DNA of 64,000 nucleotides from Woodsholea maritima DSM 17123 (lineage in GTDB: Bacteria; Pseudomonadota; Alphaproteobacteria; Caulobacterales; Maricaulaceae), in the NCBI RefSeq assembly GCF_000382325.1, contig NZ_KB908057.1:1-64000 (forward strand), given 5' to 3'. The translations under genes and the position numbers were made by a program. Under the pieces are notes generated by a model. It did no database searches and was not told the origin of the DNA. It was given only the letters and a program-made list of their open reading frames with translations. Within the stretch, counting starts at the first letter, position 1; each line of letters starts with the position of its first letter. Below, one piece after another: positions 18,274-27,895 of this stretch.

Positions 18274-19068
18274 TTATCCGCGCGCGCTATGCGCGGCTTG
18301 GGCCAGGTCCGCGGCCAGATGCAAGGCTTGGTCCACTCCGCCGGTGTGGAGAGCCTCCACAATCGCAGAGCCCACGACCACCGCGTCTGCACTCTGGGCG
18401 ATATCGCGTGCCCGTTCGCTGGTTTTCACTCCAAACCCGACCGCGACCGGTAAATCGCAGGCGGCTTTGACCCGGGCGACTGCCTCGTTGACCGCTTGGC
18501 TCTCGCCAGTCTTCGCGCCAGTGACCCCTGTTGTCGATACGTAATAAACAAAGCCGGACGTATTGGCGACCACGCGCGGCAGTCGCGCCTCATCCGTGGT
18601 GGGCGTCGCTAAACGAATGAGGCTAAGCCCGGTGCTTTCCAGGGCCGTGCGCAAGTCTTCATCCTCTTCAGGGGGGATGTCCACACAGATCAGGCCATCA
18701 ATCCCGACCCGGGCGGCGTCTTTGGCAAAGGCGTCAAAGCCATAGATGAAGATCGGATTGGCATAGCCCATCGCCACCACCGGTGTATCAGGATGGGTCT
18801 GGCGAAAGTCTTCGACCAGTTTCAAGACACCCTTGACGCTCATCCCGCTGGCCAGCGCGCGCAAGGCTGCGCCCTGAATGGTGGGGCCATCGGCCATGGG
18901 ATCGGTGAAGGGAAGGCCCAGCTCGATCACATCCGCGCCCTTATCGGCCAGACCCTTCATCATGGCCAGGGTGGTGCCCGCATCGGGATCGCCCGCCATC
19001 ACATAGGCGATGAAGGCCGCTTTGTTTTGCGCTTTTAAGGCGCTGAAGGTTTGGTCTAGACGGTTCAC
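18274..19068 (-). CDS. trpA: Tryptophan synthase alpha chain
   Basis: 264 aa from a GTG that overlaps the trpB stop (GTGA). Catalytic residues are visible in [14 protein letters not shown] (Glu near 48) and ICVDIPPEE (Asp near 60 in E. coli numbering falls in the first of these). It cleaves indole-3-glycerol phosphate to indole, which is channelled to TrpB. The overlapping start couples its translation to trpB and keeps the two subunits equimolar. Confidence 0.97.
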   Translation of the reverse strand: MNRLDQTFSALKAQNKAAFIAYVMAGDPDAGTTLAMMKGLADKGADVIELGLPFTDPMADGPTIQGAALRALASGMSVKGVLKLVEDFRQTHPDTPVVAMGYANPIFIYGFDAFAKDAARVGIDGLICVDIPPEEDEDLRTALESTGLSLIRLATPTTDEARLPRVVANTSGFVYYVSTTGVTGAKTGESQAVNEAVARVKAACDLPVAVGFGVKTSERARDIAQSADAVVVGSAIVEALHTGGVDQALHLAADLAQAAHSARG

Positions 19069-20285
19069 AGCTTTACCCCCAGGGCTTCGGCGACGGAGAA
19101 GACGTCTTTATCGCCGCGCCCACACATATTCATCAAAATCACACCCTCTGGGCCGAGCTCCTTGGCGAGATCCTTGACCCGGGCCAGGGCATGGGCGGGC
19201 TCAAGCGCAGGAATAATGCCTTCCTGACGCGCGCACAGCTGGAACATTTCCAGCGCTTCGGCATCGGTGGCGGAGCGATATTCGGCCCGGCCAATATCAT
19301 GCAAATAGGCATGCTCTGGCCCGATACCGGGATAATCAAGCCCGGCTGAAATCGAATGGGCATCGGTGATCTGGCCGTCTTCATTCTGTAAGAGATAGGT
19401 GCGATTGCCGTGCAAAATTCCGGGCTTACCCCCGCTTAGCGATGCGGCATGCTTACCCGTTTCAATGCCTTCACCGGCCGCTTCCACGCCGATCAAACGC
19501 ACATCTTCATCTTCCAAGAAGGGGTGGAACAGCCCCATTGCGTTTGACCCGCCCCCGATACAGGCCACCGCCGCATCGGGAAGACGCCCCGCCTGGTCCA
19601 GCATTTGTTGGCGCGCTTCACGGCCAATCACGCTTTGGAAATCACGCACCATCTGGGGATAGGGATGGGGGCCTGCGACTGTGCCGATGACGTAAAAAGT
19701 CTCTTCGGGATAGGTCACCCAATCGCGAAGCGCTTCATTCATGGCATCTTTCAAAGTGCCCGTGCCAGAGGTGACAGGAATGACTTCCGCGCCGAGCAGT
19801 TTCATACGGAAAACATTGGGCTTTTGACGCTCCACATCTGTCGCGCCCATGAAGACGGTACACGGCAGGTTAAAGCGCGCGGCCACGGTCGCGGTCGCCA
19901 CGCCGTGCTGACCGGCACCGGTTTCGGCGATGATGCGCGTCTTGCCCATGCGCTTGGCCAGCAGAACCTGGCCCAGGCAGTTATTGATCTTGTGCGATCC
20001 GGTATGGTTCAGCTCATCGCGCTTGAACCAGATCTTCGCCCCGCCAAAGGCCTCCGTGATCCGTTCTGCGAAATACAGCGCGCTGGGTTTACCGACATAA
20101 TCGCGCATGAAGCCTTCATACTCAGCCATAAAGGCCGGGTCGGCTTTGGCCGCGTTATAGGCCGCTTCCAGGGCCAGAATATTGGGCATCAAGGTTTCAG
20201 CGACGAAGCGACCGCCATAGGGGCCAAAGCGGCCTTGGGCATCGGGTTGAGCGCTTAAACGGTTCGGGCGGGGATCTTGGCTCAT
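19065..20285 (-). CDS. trpB: Tryptophan synthase beta chain
   Basis: 406 aa. The PLP-binding lysine lies in HTGSHKINN near residue 99, and the phosphate-binding glycine loop is GGGSNAMG near 245. The N-terminus [28 protein letters not shown] is typical of TrpB1. It condenses indole with serine to tryptophan. It sits 18 bp after trpF and overlaps trpA. Confidence 0.98.
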   Translation of the reverse strand: MSQDPRPNRLSAQPDAQGRFGPYGGRFVAETLMPNILALEAAYNAAKADPAFMAEYEGFMRDYVGKPSALYFAERITEAFGGAKIWFKRDELNHTGSHKINNCLGQVLLAKRMGKTRIIAETGAGQHGVATATVAARFNLPCTVFMGATDVERQKPNVFRMKLLGAEVIPVTSGTGTLKDAMNEALRDWVTYPEETFYVIGTVAGPHPYPQMVRDFQSVIGREARQQMLDQAGRLPDAAVACIGGGSNAMGLFHPFLEDEDVRLIGVEAAGEGIETGKHAASLSGGKPGILHGNRTYLLQNEDGQITDAHSISAGLDYPGIGPEHAYLHDIGRAEYRSATDAEALEMFQLCARQEGIIPALEPAHALARVKDLAKELGPEGVILMNMCGRGDKDVFSVAEALGVKL

Positions 20286-20303
20286 ACTACACTCACGAAG
20301 GAT

Positions 20304-20948
20304 TTAAAGGGGGCCCAGTCGGGCTGCGTCGATAAAGGCTTGAATACGATTTGGGTCTTTAACCCCCGGCGCAGATTCCACGCCCGAGGACACATCAACG
20401 GCGCTGGCCCCGGACAGGGCCAAGGCCTCGCGCACTGTGTCGACATCCAGCCCACCCGACAAGAGCCAGGGGGGGCTTTGGGGGTAATCTTTTAAAATCG
20501 TGCCATCAAAACGCTCACCCCAGCCACCGGGACGATCAGCGCCTTGGGGCGGTTTGGCATCAAAGACGAAACCATCGACATAATCGCGATAGGCGCTCGC
20601 GCGCGCTAAATCCTCGTGCGTGCGAAGGCCAAAGGCTTTCCACACGCCTTCGCGCGCATAGGCGCGCACATCCCCGCAGCGCGCCGGGCTTTCACTGCCA
20701 TGCAGTTGAATGATGTCCGGTTTGACGATACTGGCCAGTTTGGCAAGCGTTGGATCATCAGGATCGACCACAACGACAACGGTTTTCGCGCGATCCCGGG
20801 TCTGGCGGACCAGCTCTGCGGCGATTTCAAAATCAACATGGCGCGGGCTTTTTTCAAATATGACAAAGCCCACCCACTCAGCACCGGCTTTCAAGGCTGT
20901 TTCAAGGGCTTGGTTATTTTTAATTCCGCAGATTTTGACCTGTGCCAT
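20304..20948 (-). CDS. trpF: Phosphoribosylanthranilate isomerase
   Basis: 214 aa. The (beta/alpha)8 enzyme carries the catalytic cysteine in VKICGI at the N-terminus and the general-acid Asp near residue 135 (FVFDAKPPQGADRPGG), followed by the phosphate-binding LLSGGLD and VSSGVES. It converts N-phosphoribosylanthranilate to CdRP. It is the first gene of the trpF-trpB-trpA-accD-folC run. No trp leader peptide or attenuator is seen in the 42 bp upstream. Confidence 0.97.
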   Translation of the reverse strand: MAQVKICGIKNNQALETALKAGAEWVGFVIFEKSPRHVDFEIAAELVRQTRDRAKTVVVVVDPDDPTLAKLASIVKPDIIQLHGSESPARCGDVRAYAREGVWKAFGLRTHEDLARASAYRDYVDGFVFDAKPPQGADRPGGWGERFDGTILKDYPQSPPWLLSGGLDVDTVREALALSGASAVDVSSGVESAPGVKDPNRIQAFIDAARLGPL

Positions 20949-20990
20949 AATGTTTGTTGAGTTAGGCCAGAATGAGGGCTTTGGGAAGAC

Positions 20991-21911
20991 TTAAGACTGC
21001 GCAGAAGGCATGCGGCCTAAACAAAAGGCATTCGGGTCAAACAAGATCCAATCGCGAAAGGCTTTGATCTTGGATAGATGCGCCTTGCTTTCATCATAGG
21101 TTAGCCAATGGGTCAGGCCATCAAGCTCGGTTTGAAAGGGCGCGACCAAGATTTTCTGCTCTAATTCACGCGCGAAATAAGCCGGGGTTGCCATCACCAC
21201 ACCATCGGGGGTGCCTAAAGTGGCGGCAACCTCCATGGTTTGGCTTTCCAGCTCCAACACGCTGTGATCGGGAAGCGGTGCATCAGGGTCGCCGGCCAGT
21301 TTGAACCATTCGCGCCACCACCACATATCACCAATAATACGGAGCTTGAGAAGATCACGCGGGGTTTCAAACGGTCCGTAGGTTTCATACGCGGCGCGCG
21401 ACATCAGCGGGGATGCGGTGGCGGTGAAAAGAAAGTGTGCGGCCAGACCTGGCCAATTGCCCGCTCCGGTCCGAATACCAATATCGGCTGAGCCCGCAAA
21501 CAGATCCGCGACCTTCGGCGTGGACTCGACCCGGACCGCCAGATCAGGATGAAGCGCTTGAAAATTATGAAGACGCGGCACCAGCCAATTGGTGCAGAAG
21601 GTCGGTAGCACGCTCAGCGTTAGGATCTGGGCGCTATCTTGGCGCACTTCATCAAAGGCGCGCTTAAGAAGGGTGAAGGCCTGACTGGTTGATTGGGAGA
21701 GTTTTCGCCCCTCTACGGTCAATTCCACTTGGCGCGCTTTTCGCACAAAAAGCTTCACCCCCAAGCGTTCCTCCAGAATTTTGATCTGATAGCTGACGGC
21801 CGCCTGGGTCATGCCCAGCTCCTCACCGGCCTTGGTGAAATTGCCCAGGCGCGCAGCACATTCGAAGACGCGGATCGCGGCGATGGGGGGGAGATTCATA
21901 GGGCTATGCAT
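20991..21911 (-). CDS. LysR-family transcriptional regulator, GcvA-like
   Basis: 306 aa. The N-terminal winged helix-turn-helix (LPPIAAIRVFECAARLGNFTKAGEELGMTQAAVSYQIKILEE) is of the GcvA/AmpR subgroup, marked by the PPIAAIRVFE start. The remaining ~210 residues form the periplasmic-binding-like effector domain. The gene lies 42 bp upstream of trpF on the same strand and could be co-transcribed with it, but GcvA-like regulators usually control a divergent gene. Here the divergent transcript would be the small ORF at 22009. The effector and targets are unknown. Confidence 0.88.
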   Translation of the reverse strand: MHSPMNLPPIAAIRVFECAARLGNFTKAGEELGMTQAAVSYQIKILEERLGVKLFVRKARQVELTVEGRKLSQSTSQAFTLLKRAFDEVRQDSAQILTLSVLPTFCTNWLVPRLHNFQALHPDLAVRVESTPKVADLFAGSADIGIRTGAGNWPGLAAHFLFTATASPLMSRAAYETYGPFETPRDLLKLRIIGDMWWWREWFKLAGDPDAPLPDHSVLELESQTMEVAATLGTPDGVVMATPAYFARELEQKILVAPFQTELDGLTHWLTYDESKAHLSKIKAFRDWILFDPNAFCLGRMPSAQS

Positions 21912-22008
21912 AAGCTGTCTTTATGAGAGGCCATTGAGCTTTCATTGGTCAATATCCGGACTTTACCCCATTGTGTCCAGCATAAAAGGTCAATCAATGG
22001 AGGTCGCA

Positions 22009-22155
22009 ATGACGACGTATTCACACCGCTATGGCTTAGGCAAAGCCTCCCTTATGAGTGGGAGAAAGCTTCCAATCACATTTTTGTTTTTCGAATGGCT
22101 GGAAAAATTACTGAGAGGGGCTGGACGTCATGCCGATTATAACCGAAAGGTCTGA
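22009..22155 (+). CDS. Possible 48-aa protein divergent from the LysR gene
   Basis: The ATG at 22009 follows a good GGAGG site (six bases away), and the frame ends at a TGA, 37 bp before a plus-strand terminator hairpin. That terminator is otherwise unexplained, which supports a real plus-strand transcript. The product is small and basic with a hydrophobic-basic middle (FLFFEWLEKLLRGAGRHADYN). Small arginine-rich DUF1127 proteins are often found divergent from GcvA-like LysR genes in alphaproteobacteria, and this may be a short relative, but the match is not convincing. Confidence 0.45.
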   Translation: MTTYSHRYGLGKASLMSGRKLPITFLFFEWLEKLLRGAGRHADYNRKV

Positions 22156-22192
22156 TCACGCATCTGTCCCTCCAATGACTGATGCTAGCCTA

Positions 22193-22228
22193 GCCGGATC
22201 AAGCCCTTAGCTTGGTCCGGCCTTTTTT
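22193..22228 (+). terminator. Rho-independent terminator on the plus strand
   Basis: GCCGGATCAAGC (22193-22204) pairs with GCTTGGTCCGGC (22210-22221) apart from one G-T pair, loop CCTTA, followed by six T. It points away from the LysR gene and would end the transcript carrying the small ORF at 22009. It touches the end of the convergent gene. Confidence 0.85.
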
Positions 22229-23282
22229 AGGCTGTGGCCACCAGGGTTGAGCCGACACGGTTGGCTTCAGATCGGGTAAAGGCCCCATATTGCTCGATCG
22301 CGCGTTCATATTCGGGGCGGGTGGCGCGCGAAATATCATTCTCGGTCTCGCCATTTTCGCGCTCGACACGGGCATCGCGGGACTGGATTTGAGTGGCTTC
22401 ATCATCACGGCCAGAGGAAGTGGCGCTGGCGAAGCCGCGATCATCTCCATCATTATCGCCATCACCGCGCCCGTTCGCGGGCGTATTTGTATTGGCCGTC
22501 GCTGAATTCGCGTCAGGTGCGGGCGTATTGCCATCGGCGGGCACCCCCTCAGAGGCGGCATTGGGGTCTTCGCCATTTTGGATCGCTTCACGCTCAGTGG
22601 CAGATTGCTCGCGCAGATCAGCCTGAGCTTGCGCGGCGAGCGCATCGGCCTGGGCTGCGACCGAACGGTCCTGACCAGAGGGTTCCGCCGGGGCCGTAGC
22701 GGAGGCTTTGATTTTGCGTGCTTTTTCTAAAGTGGCTTCGGGATCACCTTTAACCGGACTGACATCAATGGACACCTCCCCGCCCACCGCATAGCGCTTG
22801 CCATCGGGGCCTTTTTCATAGGTGTAGCTGGCCGCGCCGGCTAATCCACCACTGGCGGCCTGGTGGGCTTGCTCATGGGCGCGCACCTCACGATCACGCG
22901 CTTGCAATTCGGCAACGAGTTTTTGCTCCTCCTCGCTCAGCGCATTGGGGTCGGAGCTATCCTCGCCTTCAGGGGCTTGATCCAGGCGCGCAGGATCCCC
23001 CTTGGGCTTGCTGGGATCATTTTGCGCTTCAAGGCCGCGCTTATAGGCTTCGCTGGCCGCATCACTAATGGTGACGCTGTCTTCTAAAGTCTGCGGCGTG
23101 CGTAGGCTGGGAGTTTGCTCATTTTGGGGAAGTGCAAGCGGGGCACGCGGCTCATCTCGAACCGGCTCACCGCTGGCGCTTTGTGAAATCGGCGGCGTTT
23201 CCGGCAGGCGCGCAGGGGCAGATCCTGCGCTGGCGCTGGAGGTATAAAGGCGAGAATATGTGGCGGTGTCCAAGCCATTCAT
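22227..23282 (-). CDS. Putative metalloprotease, CJM1_0395/SprA-related family
   Basis: 351 aa. The N-terminal ~140 residues and C-terminal ~120 are low-complexity (Ala, Ser, Pro, Glu, Asn, Asp). The conserved core lies around residues 120-190: EEQKLVAELQARDREVRAHEQAHQAA followed by SYTYEKGPDGKRYAVGGEVSID. The HEQAH in it is an HExxH-like zinc site, the basis for the family name. The enzyme activity of this family is not established as far as I know. No signal peptide is seen. It stands alone between terminators. Confidence 0.78.
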   Translation of the reverse strand: MNGLDTATYSRLYTSSASAGSAPARLPETPPISQSASGEPVRDEPRAPLALPQNEQTPSLRTPQTLEDSVTISDAASEAYKRGLEAQNDPSKPKGDPARLDQAPEGEDSSDPNALSEEEQKLVAELQARDREVRAHEQAHQAASGGLAGAASYTYEKGPDGKRYAVGGEVSIDVSPVKGDPEATLEKARKIKASATAPAEPSGQDRSVAAQADALAAQAQADLREQSATEREAIQNGEDPNAASEGVPADGNTPAPDANSATANTNTPANGRGDGDNDGDDRGFASATSSGRDDEATQIQSRDARVERENGETENDISRATRPEYERAIEQYGAFTRSEANRVGSTLVATA

Positions 23283-23370
23283 GGCGGCACGCTAACCCAT
23301 GACCACGGTCTTTTGACCGAGCAGATAAGGCAAGCCTAGCGCGGCGAGGGTAAAAAGGGGTTAAAGCCCA

Positions 23371-23412
23371 AGAAAAAATAAAAAAAGGTCTGTTCAGGGT
23401 GAACAGACCTTT
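23371..23412 (-). terminator. Terminator of ihfB
   Basis: A perfect 13-bp inverted repeat, AAAGGTCTGTTCA and TGAACAGACCTTT around GGG (23384-23412). On the minus strand it is followed by a T-rich run. It ends the transcript of ihfB. Confidence 0.9.
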
Positions 23413-23438
23413 AAAATTACGAATCGCGTGGAGGCGAT

Positions 23439-23726
23439 TTAGCTGTTGATCGCGTCGACGCGTTCACGCAATTCCTTACCGGTTTTGAAGAAAGGCACAT
23501 GCTTTTCTTTCACGGCCACTGAGTCTCCGGTGCGCGGATTGCGGCCCTGACGGGCGGGGCGGTTGCGAACAGAAAAGGCACCAAAGCCGCGTAATTCCAC
23601 GCGATTTCCCTGTTCCAGGGCGACGGTAACTTCTTCAAGAATGGTGTTCACAACCCGCTCAACATCACGTTGATAGAGGTGTGGATGATCTTCGGCGAGT
23701 TTTTCTATGAGTTCTGACTTAATCAT
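23439..23726 (-). CDS. ihfB: Integration host factor subunit beta
   Basis: 95 aa, the standard size of an HU/IHF subunit. The sequence begins [17 protein letters not shown] and has the DNA-bending arm motif [21 protein letters not shown], including the conserved proline that intercalates in DNA. The beta-type assignment follows from the N-terminus and from its place after cmk-rpsA, as in many proteobacteria. IHF bends DNA in recombination, transcription and, in some CRISPR types, spacer acquisition. Terminators on both sides make it a separate unit. Confidence 0.95.
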   Translation of the reverse strand: MIKSELIEKLAEDHPHLYQRDVERVVNTILEEVTVALEQGNRVELRGFGAFSVRNRPARQGRNPRTGDSVAVKEKHVPFFKTGKELRERVDAINS

Positions 23727-23816
23727 GTGAGGGGGTCCTAGTCAGTGAAGCTTGTGGAAACATTAGGAAACTTCACCCCCATCCGTCAATCGCAATCACC
23801 GAATACGACATAAAAA

Positions 23817-23856
23817 ATAAATAAAAAAATAGCCGGGGTTGTTTCACCCCGGCTAT
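23817..23856 (-). terminator. Terminator of rpsA
   Basis: ATAGCCGGGGT pairs with ACCCCGGCTAT around a short loop (23829-23856). On the minus strand a T-rich run follows. It lies 27 bp after the rpsA stop. Confidence 0.9.
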
Positions 23857-23882
23857 TCGTGATTGTCGCAGACGCGAAAATC

Positions 23883-25583
23883 TTAGTCGTTCTTGTCACC
23901 GGCTTGCAGTGCGGCACCCAAGATGTCGCCCAGCGATGCGCCAGAATCAGAAGACCCGTACTGTTCAACCGCTTCTTTCTCTTCAGCGACTTCCAGAGCC
24001 TTGATCGAGACAGAGACACGGCGAGCCGCCTTGTCGATATTGGTGACGCGCGCGTCGAGCTTATCGCCAACGGCGAAACGCTCTGGGCGCTGTTCAGCAC
24101 GGTCACGAGACAGGTCAGACTTACGGATGAAGGACTTCATCGCGCCGTCCTGGCCCAGAGACACTTCGATACCACCGGTGGTGATTTCGGTCACGGTGCA
24201 GGTGATGATGTCACCACGCTTGAAGCTACCTTCGTCCATCGGATCGCCGCTGAGTTGTTTGATGCCCAAAGAGACGCGCTCTTTCTCGACGTCAACGTCA
24301 AGAACTTTGGCTTCAACAACATCACCTTTGGAGAAGCCTTGAATGGCTTCTTCGCCGGCACGTTCCCAATCGAGATCGGACAGGTGAACCATGCCGTCGA
24401 TTTCTTCGTCCACACCGATGAACAGACCGAATTCGGTGATGTTTTTAACTTCACCTTTAACGGTTGAGCCCACAGGGTGGCTTTCTGCGAAGACTTCCCA
24501 AGGATTGCGCTGGGTCTGTTTGATGCCCAAAGAGATACGGCGCTTGTCGGCGTCGACATCCAGGACCATGACCTGAACTTCTTGAGAGGTAGAGACGATT
24601 TTGCCGGGGTGTACGTTTTTCTTGGTCCAAGACATCTCAGAGACGTGCACCAGACCTTCAACGCCCGATTCCAGCTCAACAAAGGCACCATATTCAGCGA
24701 TATTGGTGACGCGGCCTTCAAAGGTCGCACCCACTGGATATTTCGCGCCAACGCCATCCCATGGGTCAGACTGCAGCTGCTTCATGCCCAAAGAGATACG
24801 CTGGGTGTCTTTGTTGATCTTGATGATCTGAACGTGAACGGCTTGACCGACTTCGACGACTTCGCTCGGGTGACCGACGCGAGACCAAGACATGTCGGTG
24901 ACGTGCAACAGACCGTCAATGCCGCCCAGATCCACGAACGCACCGTAATCGGTGATGTTTTTAACAACACCTTCGCGTGCTTCGCCTTCAGCCAACTGGC
25001 CGACCAGTTCAGCACGTTGTTCAGCGCGAGATTCTTCAAGAACCGCACGGCGAGAGACAACGATATTGCCCCGTGGGCGATCCATTTTCAGGATGGAGAA
25101 AGGCTGTTCTTTGTTCATCAAAGGACCGACATCGCGCACAGGGCGAATGTCAACCTGTGAGCCTGGCAAGAAGGCCGAAGCCCCGCCCAGATCCACAGTG
25201 AAGCCACCTTTAACACGGCCCACGATGGCCCCGTTAACAGGCTCTTTCTTCTCGAACAATTGTTCCAGACGATCCCAGGCTTCTTCGCGGCGGGCTTTGT
25301 CGCGCGACAGAATGGCATCGCCCAAAGCGTTCTCGATACGCTCCAGGAAGACTTCAACGTCATCACCGACAGCTGGGGCTTTAGAGCCGGGACCGGTAAA
25401 CTCGCGCACAGGAATACGGCCTTCGGTTTTCAAACCGACGTCAACGACAACTGCGTCGTTCTCAATGGCCGTCACGCGGCCCGTTACTACAGAGCCTTCA
25501 ATCAGATCGCGGCCAGCAAGGCTCGCTTCCAGCATTTCGGCGAAATCGTCACGGCTTGGTGCCGCGGTTGAAGAATGCGTCAT
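23883..25583 (-). CDS. rpsA: 30S ribosomal protein S1
   Basis: 566 aa with six S1 (OB-fold) repeats, seen as the recurrent pattern G..V.G.V..I..YGAFV.L...GLVH.S..SW, e.g. GVVKNITDYGAFVDLGGIDGLLH, GRVTNIAEYGAFVELESGVEGLVH and GEVKNITEFGLFIGVDEEIDGMVH. S1 binds mRNA upstream of the start codon and helps the ribosome load structured or weak leaders. The gene follows cmk with a 193-bp gap, which holds a hairpin and probably its own promoter or leader. S1 genes are autoregulated in E. coli; nothing direct shows it here. Confidence 0.97.
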   Translation of the reverse strand: MTHSSTAAPSRDDFAEMLEASLAGRDLIEGSVVTGRVTAIENDAVVVDVGLKTEGRIPVREFTGPGSKAPAVGDDVEVFLERIENALGDAILSRDKARREEAWDRLEQLFEKKEPVNGAIVGRVKGGFTVDLGGASAFLPGSQVDIRPVRDVGPLMNKEQPFSILKMDRPRGNIVVSRRAVLEESRAEQRAELVGQLAEGEAREGVVKNITDYGAFVDLGGIDGLLHVTDMSWSRVGHPSEVVEVGQAVHVQIIKINKDTQRISLGMKQLQSDPWDGVGAKYPVGATFEGRVTNIAEYGAFVELESGVEGLVHVSEMSWTKKNVHPGKIVSTSQEVQVMVLDVDADKRRISLGIKQTQRNPWEVFAESHPVGSTVKGEVKNITEFGLFIGVDEEIDGMVHLSDLDWERAGEEAIQGFSKGDVVEAKVLDVDVEKERVSLGIKQLSGDPMDEGSFKRGDIITCTVTEITTGGIEVSLGQDGAMKSFIRKSDLSRDRAEQRPERFAVGDKLDARVTNIDKAARRVSVSIKALEVAEEKEAVEQYGSSDSGASLGDILGAALQAGDKND

Positions 25584-25721
25584 AAGAGGGAGAACTCCAG
25601 GGGTGCATCATTAAAATGAGCAAGGCTCAAGCCTTTGAAACTCTTTAATGGGCCGCGTTTCTAACCCCGGGCGGCCTAGGGTAAGGTTGATACGATGAGC
25701 GCTTTGGGCCCTAGCGCCAAA

Positions 25722-25749
25722 CACCGCACTCCCCTTTCGGGAGACGGTG
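25722..25749 (-). other. Hairpin in the cmk-rpsA intergenic region
   Basis: CACCG (25722-25726) pairs with CGGTG (25745-25749), with an inner CTCCC/GGGAG stem closed by a short loop. No T-run follows, so it is a weak terminator at best; a leader structure of the rpsA mRNA or an RNA-processing site is also possible. The rest of the 193-bp gap shows nothing clear. Confidence 0.5.
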
Positions 25750-25776
25750 GCGACAGGCCAAACGCGCTCGGCTCAC

Positions 25777-26412
25777 TCAGTCTGGCGCTTGCCCGGTTCG
25801 TATCTGAACCAGACGTACAGCCTCGCTGACGGCACCGTCTATACTCAAATTAGACGTGTCTAGCAAGATCGCATCGTCGGCTTGACGCATAGGGCTGTCT
25901 TTGCGGGCTGCATCACGTCCATCGCGCTCTTTGAGTTGGGTCAAAACTTGCTCGAAGGTGATCTCTTCGCCGCGATTGATCAGCTCGGCATGGCGCCGGC
26001 CTGCGCGGATTTCCGGATCGGCGGTGACGAAGAGTTTGACATCAGCGTGGGGCGCGATGACCGTGCCGATATCACGCCCATCCAGCACCGCTCCGCCGGG
26101 ACGGGCGGCAAAGTCTTGCTGAAGATGGAACAGCGCCTCGCGCACACCGGGATGAACCGACAGCACTGAGGCTGCGGCCCCAACGCTGGCGCTGCGGATA
26201 CGGCGTTCATCAATATTCGCAGGATCGACCAACTTGGCCGCTTGTGTCGCCGCGTCCGCATCATGCGGGCTCTCACCCGCATCCAGCATCAACACGGCCG
26301 TCGCGCGATACAACGACCCCGTGTCGAGATGGGGCAATCCAAAACGCGCGGCAATTGCGCGCGCAATCGTCCCTTTGCCAGAGGCCAAAGGACCATCCAC
26401 AGCGATTAACAT
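25777..26412 (-). CDS. cmk: Cytidylate kinase
   Basis: 211 aa. The P-loop is GPLASGKGTIARAIA at residues ~6-20, and the CMP-binding LDTGSLYRATAVL and DGRDIGTVI motifs are present. It phosphorylates CMP and dCMP with ATP. It starts six bases after the aroA stop, so aroA-cmk are co-transcribed, with rpsA and ihfB downstream, an order shared with many proteobacteria. Confidence 0.96.
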   Translation of the reverse strand: MLIAVDGPLASGKGTIARAIAARFGLPHLDTGSLYRATAVLMLDAGESPHDADAATQAAKLVDPANIDERRIRSASVGAAASVLSVHPGVREALFHLQQDFAARPGGAVLDGRDIGTVIAPHADVKLFVTADPEIRAGRRHAELINRGEEITFEQVLTQLKERDGRDAARKDSPMRQADDAILLDTSNLSIDGAVSEAVRLVQIRTGQAPD

Positions 26413-26418
26413 AGCGAT

Positions 26419-27780
26419 TTACTCACTCTCTATCCGGGCCCCGATCTGGGCCATATCGTCGAAAAAGGTCGGATAGCTGGTGGCAATCATGGCCACATCG
26501 TCAACCTTGGATGGCAGCTTGCTGCTCAATCCGAGAATTAGACCACTCATCGCCAGGCGGTGATCATGGTGGGTTTCGGTGAGCCCCCCGCCCGGCACGC
26601 TGCCCAGGCCCTGGCCATGAACGGTCAAGGTGTCGGGGCCTAATTCGAATTTAACGCCATTGGCTTGCAACATGGCCGCCGAGGCCGCCAGGCGATCGCT
26701 CTCCTTGGCGCGCAGCTCGCCCAGGCCTTCCATTTTGGTCGTGCCTTCGGCATTGGCGGCAATGACGGACAAAATCGGATATTCATCAATCATGGAGGCG
26801 GCGCGGCTGGCCGGAACCTTGACGCCTTTCAGCGTGGAGGTGCGCGCGGTAATATGGACGAGCTCCTCGCCTGCGCGCTCACCTGCAGGTGTGAATGTCA
26901 GATCCGCACCCATGGTTTTAAGCACCTCATAAAGGCCAAAGCGCGCCGGATTGGTCAGCACATCACACACGGTGATCTCGCTATCTGGGGTGATCAAAGC
27001 CGCAGCGATCAGAAAAGCCGCCGAAGATGGATCGCCGGGCACATGGACATGATCTGCGCTCTGCAGCGTGATCGGGCCAGCAATGCGCACAGTCCGACCG
27101 GGTTTGTGATGCTCGGTGACGATTGGGCAACCAAACAGGGGGGCCATGCGCTCGCTATGGTCGCGCGTTGAAATTCGCTCTTCCACGGTCGTCACGCCCT
27201 CCGCGCCCAGACCGGCCAGTAAGATCGCGCTTTTGACCTGGGCCGAGGCAATCGGGGGCGCATAAGAAATCGGATGCAAGGGGCTGGCCCCGGTCAGGCG
27301 CACCGGCAGGCGTCCACCCTCTTGCGCTTCGGCCTCAACACCCATCGTGCGTAACGGCCCCAGGACGCGCTCCATCGGGCGTTTGGAGAGGCTTTCATCA
27401 CCCACGAAAGTCACTGTCAGGGCAAAACGTGATGCGGCCCCCATCAACAGGCGCACCGCTGTGCCTGAATTTCCAAGGTCAACGGGCTGTTTAGGGCTTT
27501 TCCAGATCGGGCAGCCGGTCACGGACCATTCGCCGGGTCCTACATGCTCGACATTCGCGCCAAATTGCGCCACCGCTTTGGCCGTGGCCAGCACATCGCC
27601 ACTTTCCAACAGGTTTTCGATGCGTGTGGTGCCATTGGCAAGTGCAGAAAATATTAACGCTCTATGTGAGATGGATTTATCAGGCGCAGCAGCGAGACGT
27701 CCTTTTAAGCCTTGACTGGCAAAGCTTTTTCTGGAGCCTTGTTGAGCTTGCGGTGCGGAAGATGATGCGTTGTGTGACAT
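26419..27780 (-). CDS. aroA: 3-phosphoshikimate 1-carboxyvinyltransferase (EPSP synthase), class II-like
   Basis: 453 aa. The enzyme joins PEP to shikimate-3-phosphate in aromatic amino-acid synthesis. Motifs: PDKSISHRALIFSALA (substrate lysine), LGNSGTAVRLLMG (PEP site), MASAQVKSAILLAGL-like stretch near 185, and SMIDEYPILSVIAANAEG with the catalytic Asp. Overall sequence follows the class II (CP4-like) enzymes. At the PEP loop it has Gly where the glyphosate-tolerant CP4 enzyme has Ala (GNSGT against GNAAT), so natural tolerance of that kind is not expected. It lies directly before cmk. Confidence 0.95.
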   Translation of the reverse strand: MSHNASSSAPQAQQGSRKSFASQGLKGRLAAAPDKSISHRALIFSALANGTTRIENLLESGDVLATAKAVAQFGANVEHVGPGEWSVTGCPIWKSPKQPVDLGNSGTAVRLLMGAASRFALTVTFVGDESLSKRPMERVLGPLRTMGVEAEAQEGGRLPVRLTGASPLHPISYAPPIASAQVKSAILLAGLGAEGVTTVEERISTRDHSERMAPLFGCPIVTEHHKPGRTVRIAGPITLQSADHVHVPGDPSSAAFLIAAALITPDSEITVCDVLTNPARFGLYEVLKTMGADLTFTPAGERAGEELVHITARTSTLKGVKVPASRAASMIDEYPILSVIAANAEGTTKMEGLGELRAKESDRLAASAAMLQANGVKFELGPDTLTVHGQGLGSVPGGGLTETHHDHRLAMSGLILGLSSKLPSKVDDVAMIATSYPTFFDDMAQIGARIESE

Positions 27781-27895
27781 GGGTGCTGTGCCGTTAACTG
27801 GAAGTTTTGCGAAATGGGGTTTTGACAGGCTGGCGCGAACGTGACAATAGGCGCGCCGATTTAGCTGGTCAAAAACGACAGATGGGGATTAGTCC

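Noticed and set aside
20949-20990. Possible trp leader or attenuator before trpF
   Set aside because: Only 42 bp separate trpF from the LysR gene. There is no Trp-codon peptide and no paired hairpins.
26419-27780. Natural glyphosate tolerance of the CP4-like EPSP synthase
   Set aside because: The overall similarity is class II, but the key Ala of CP4 is Gly here, so the sequence does not support it.
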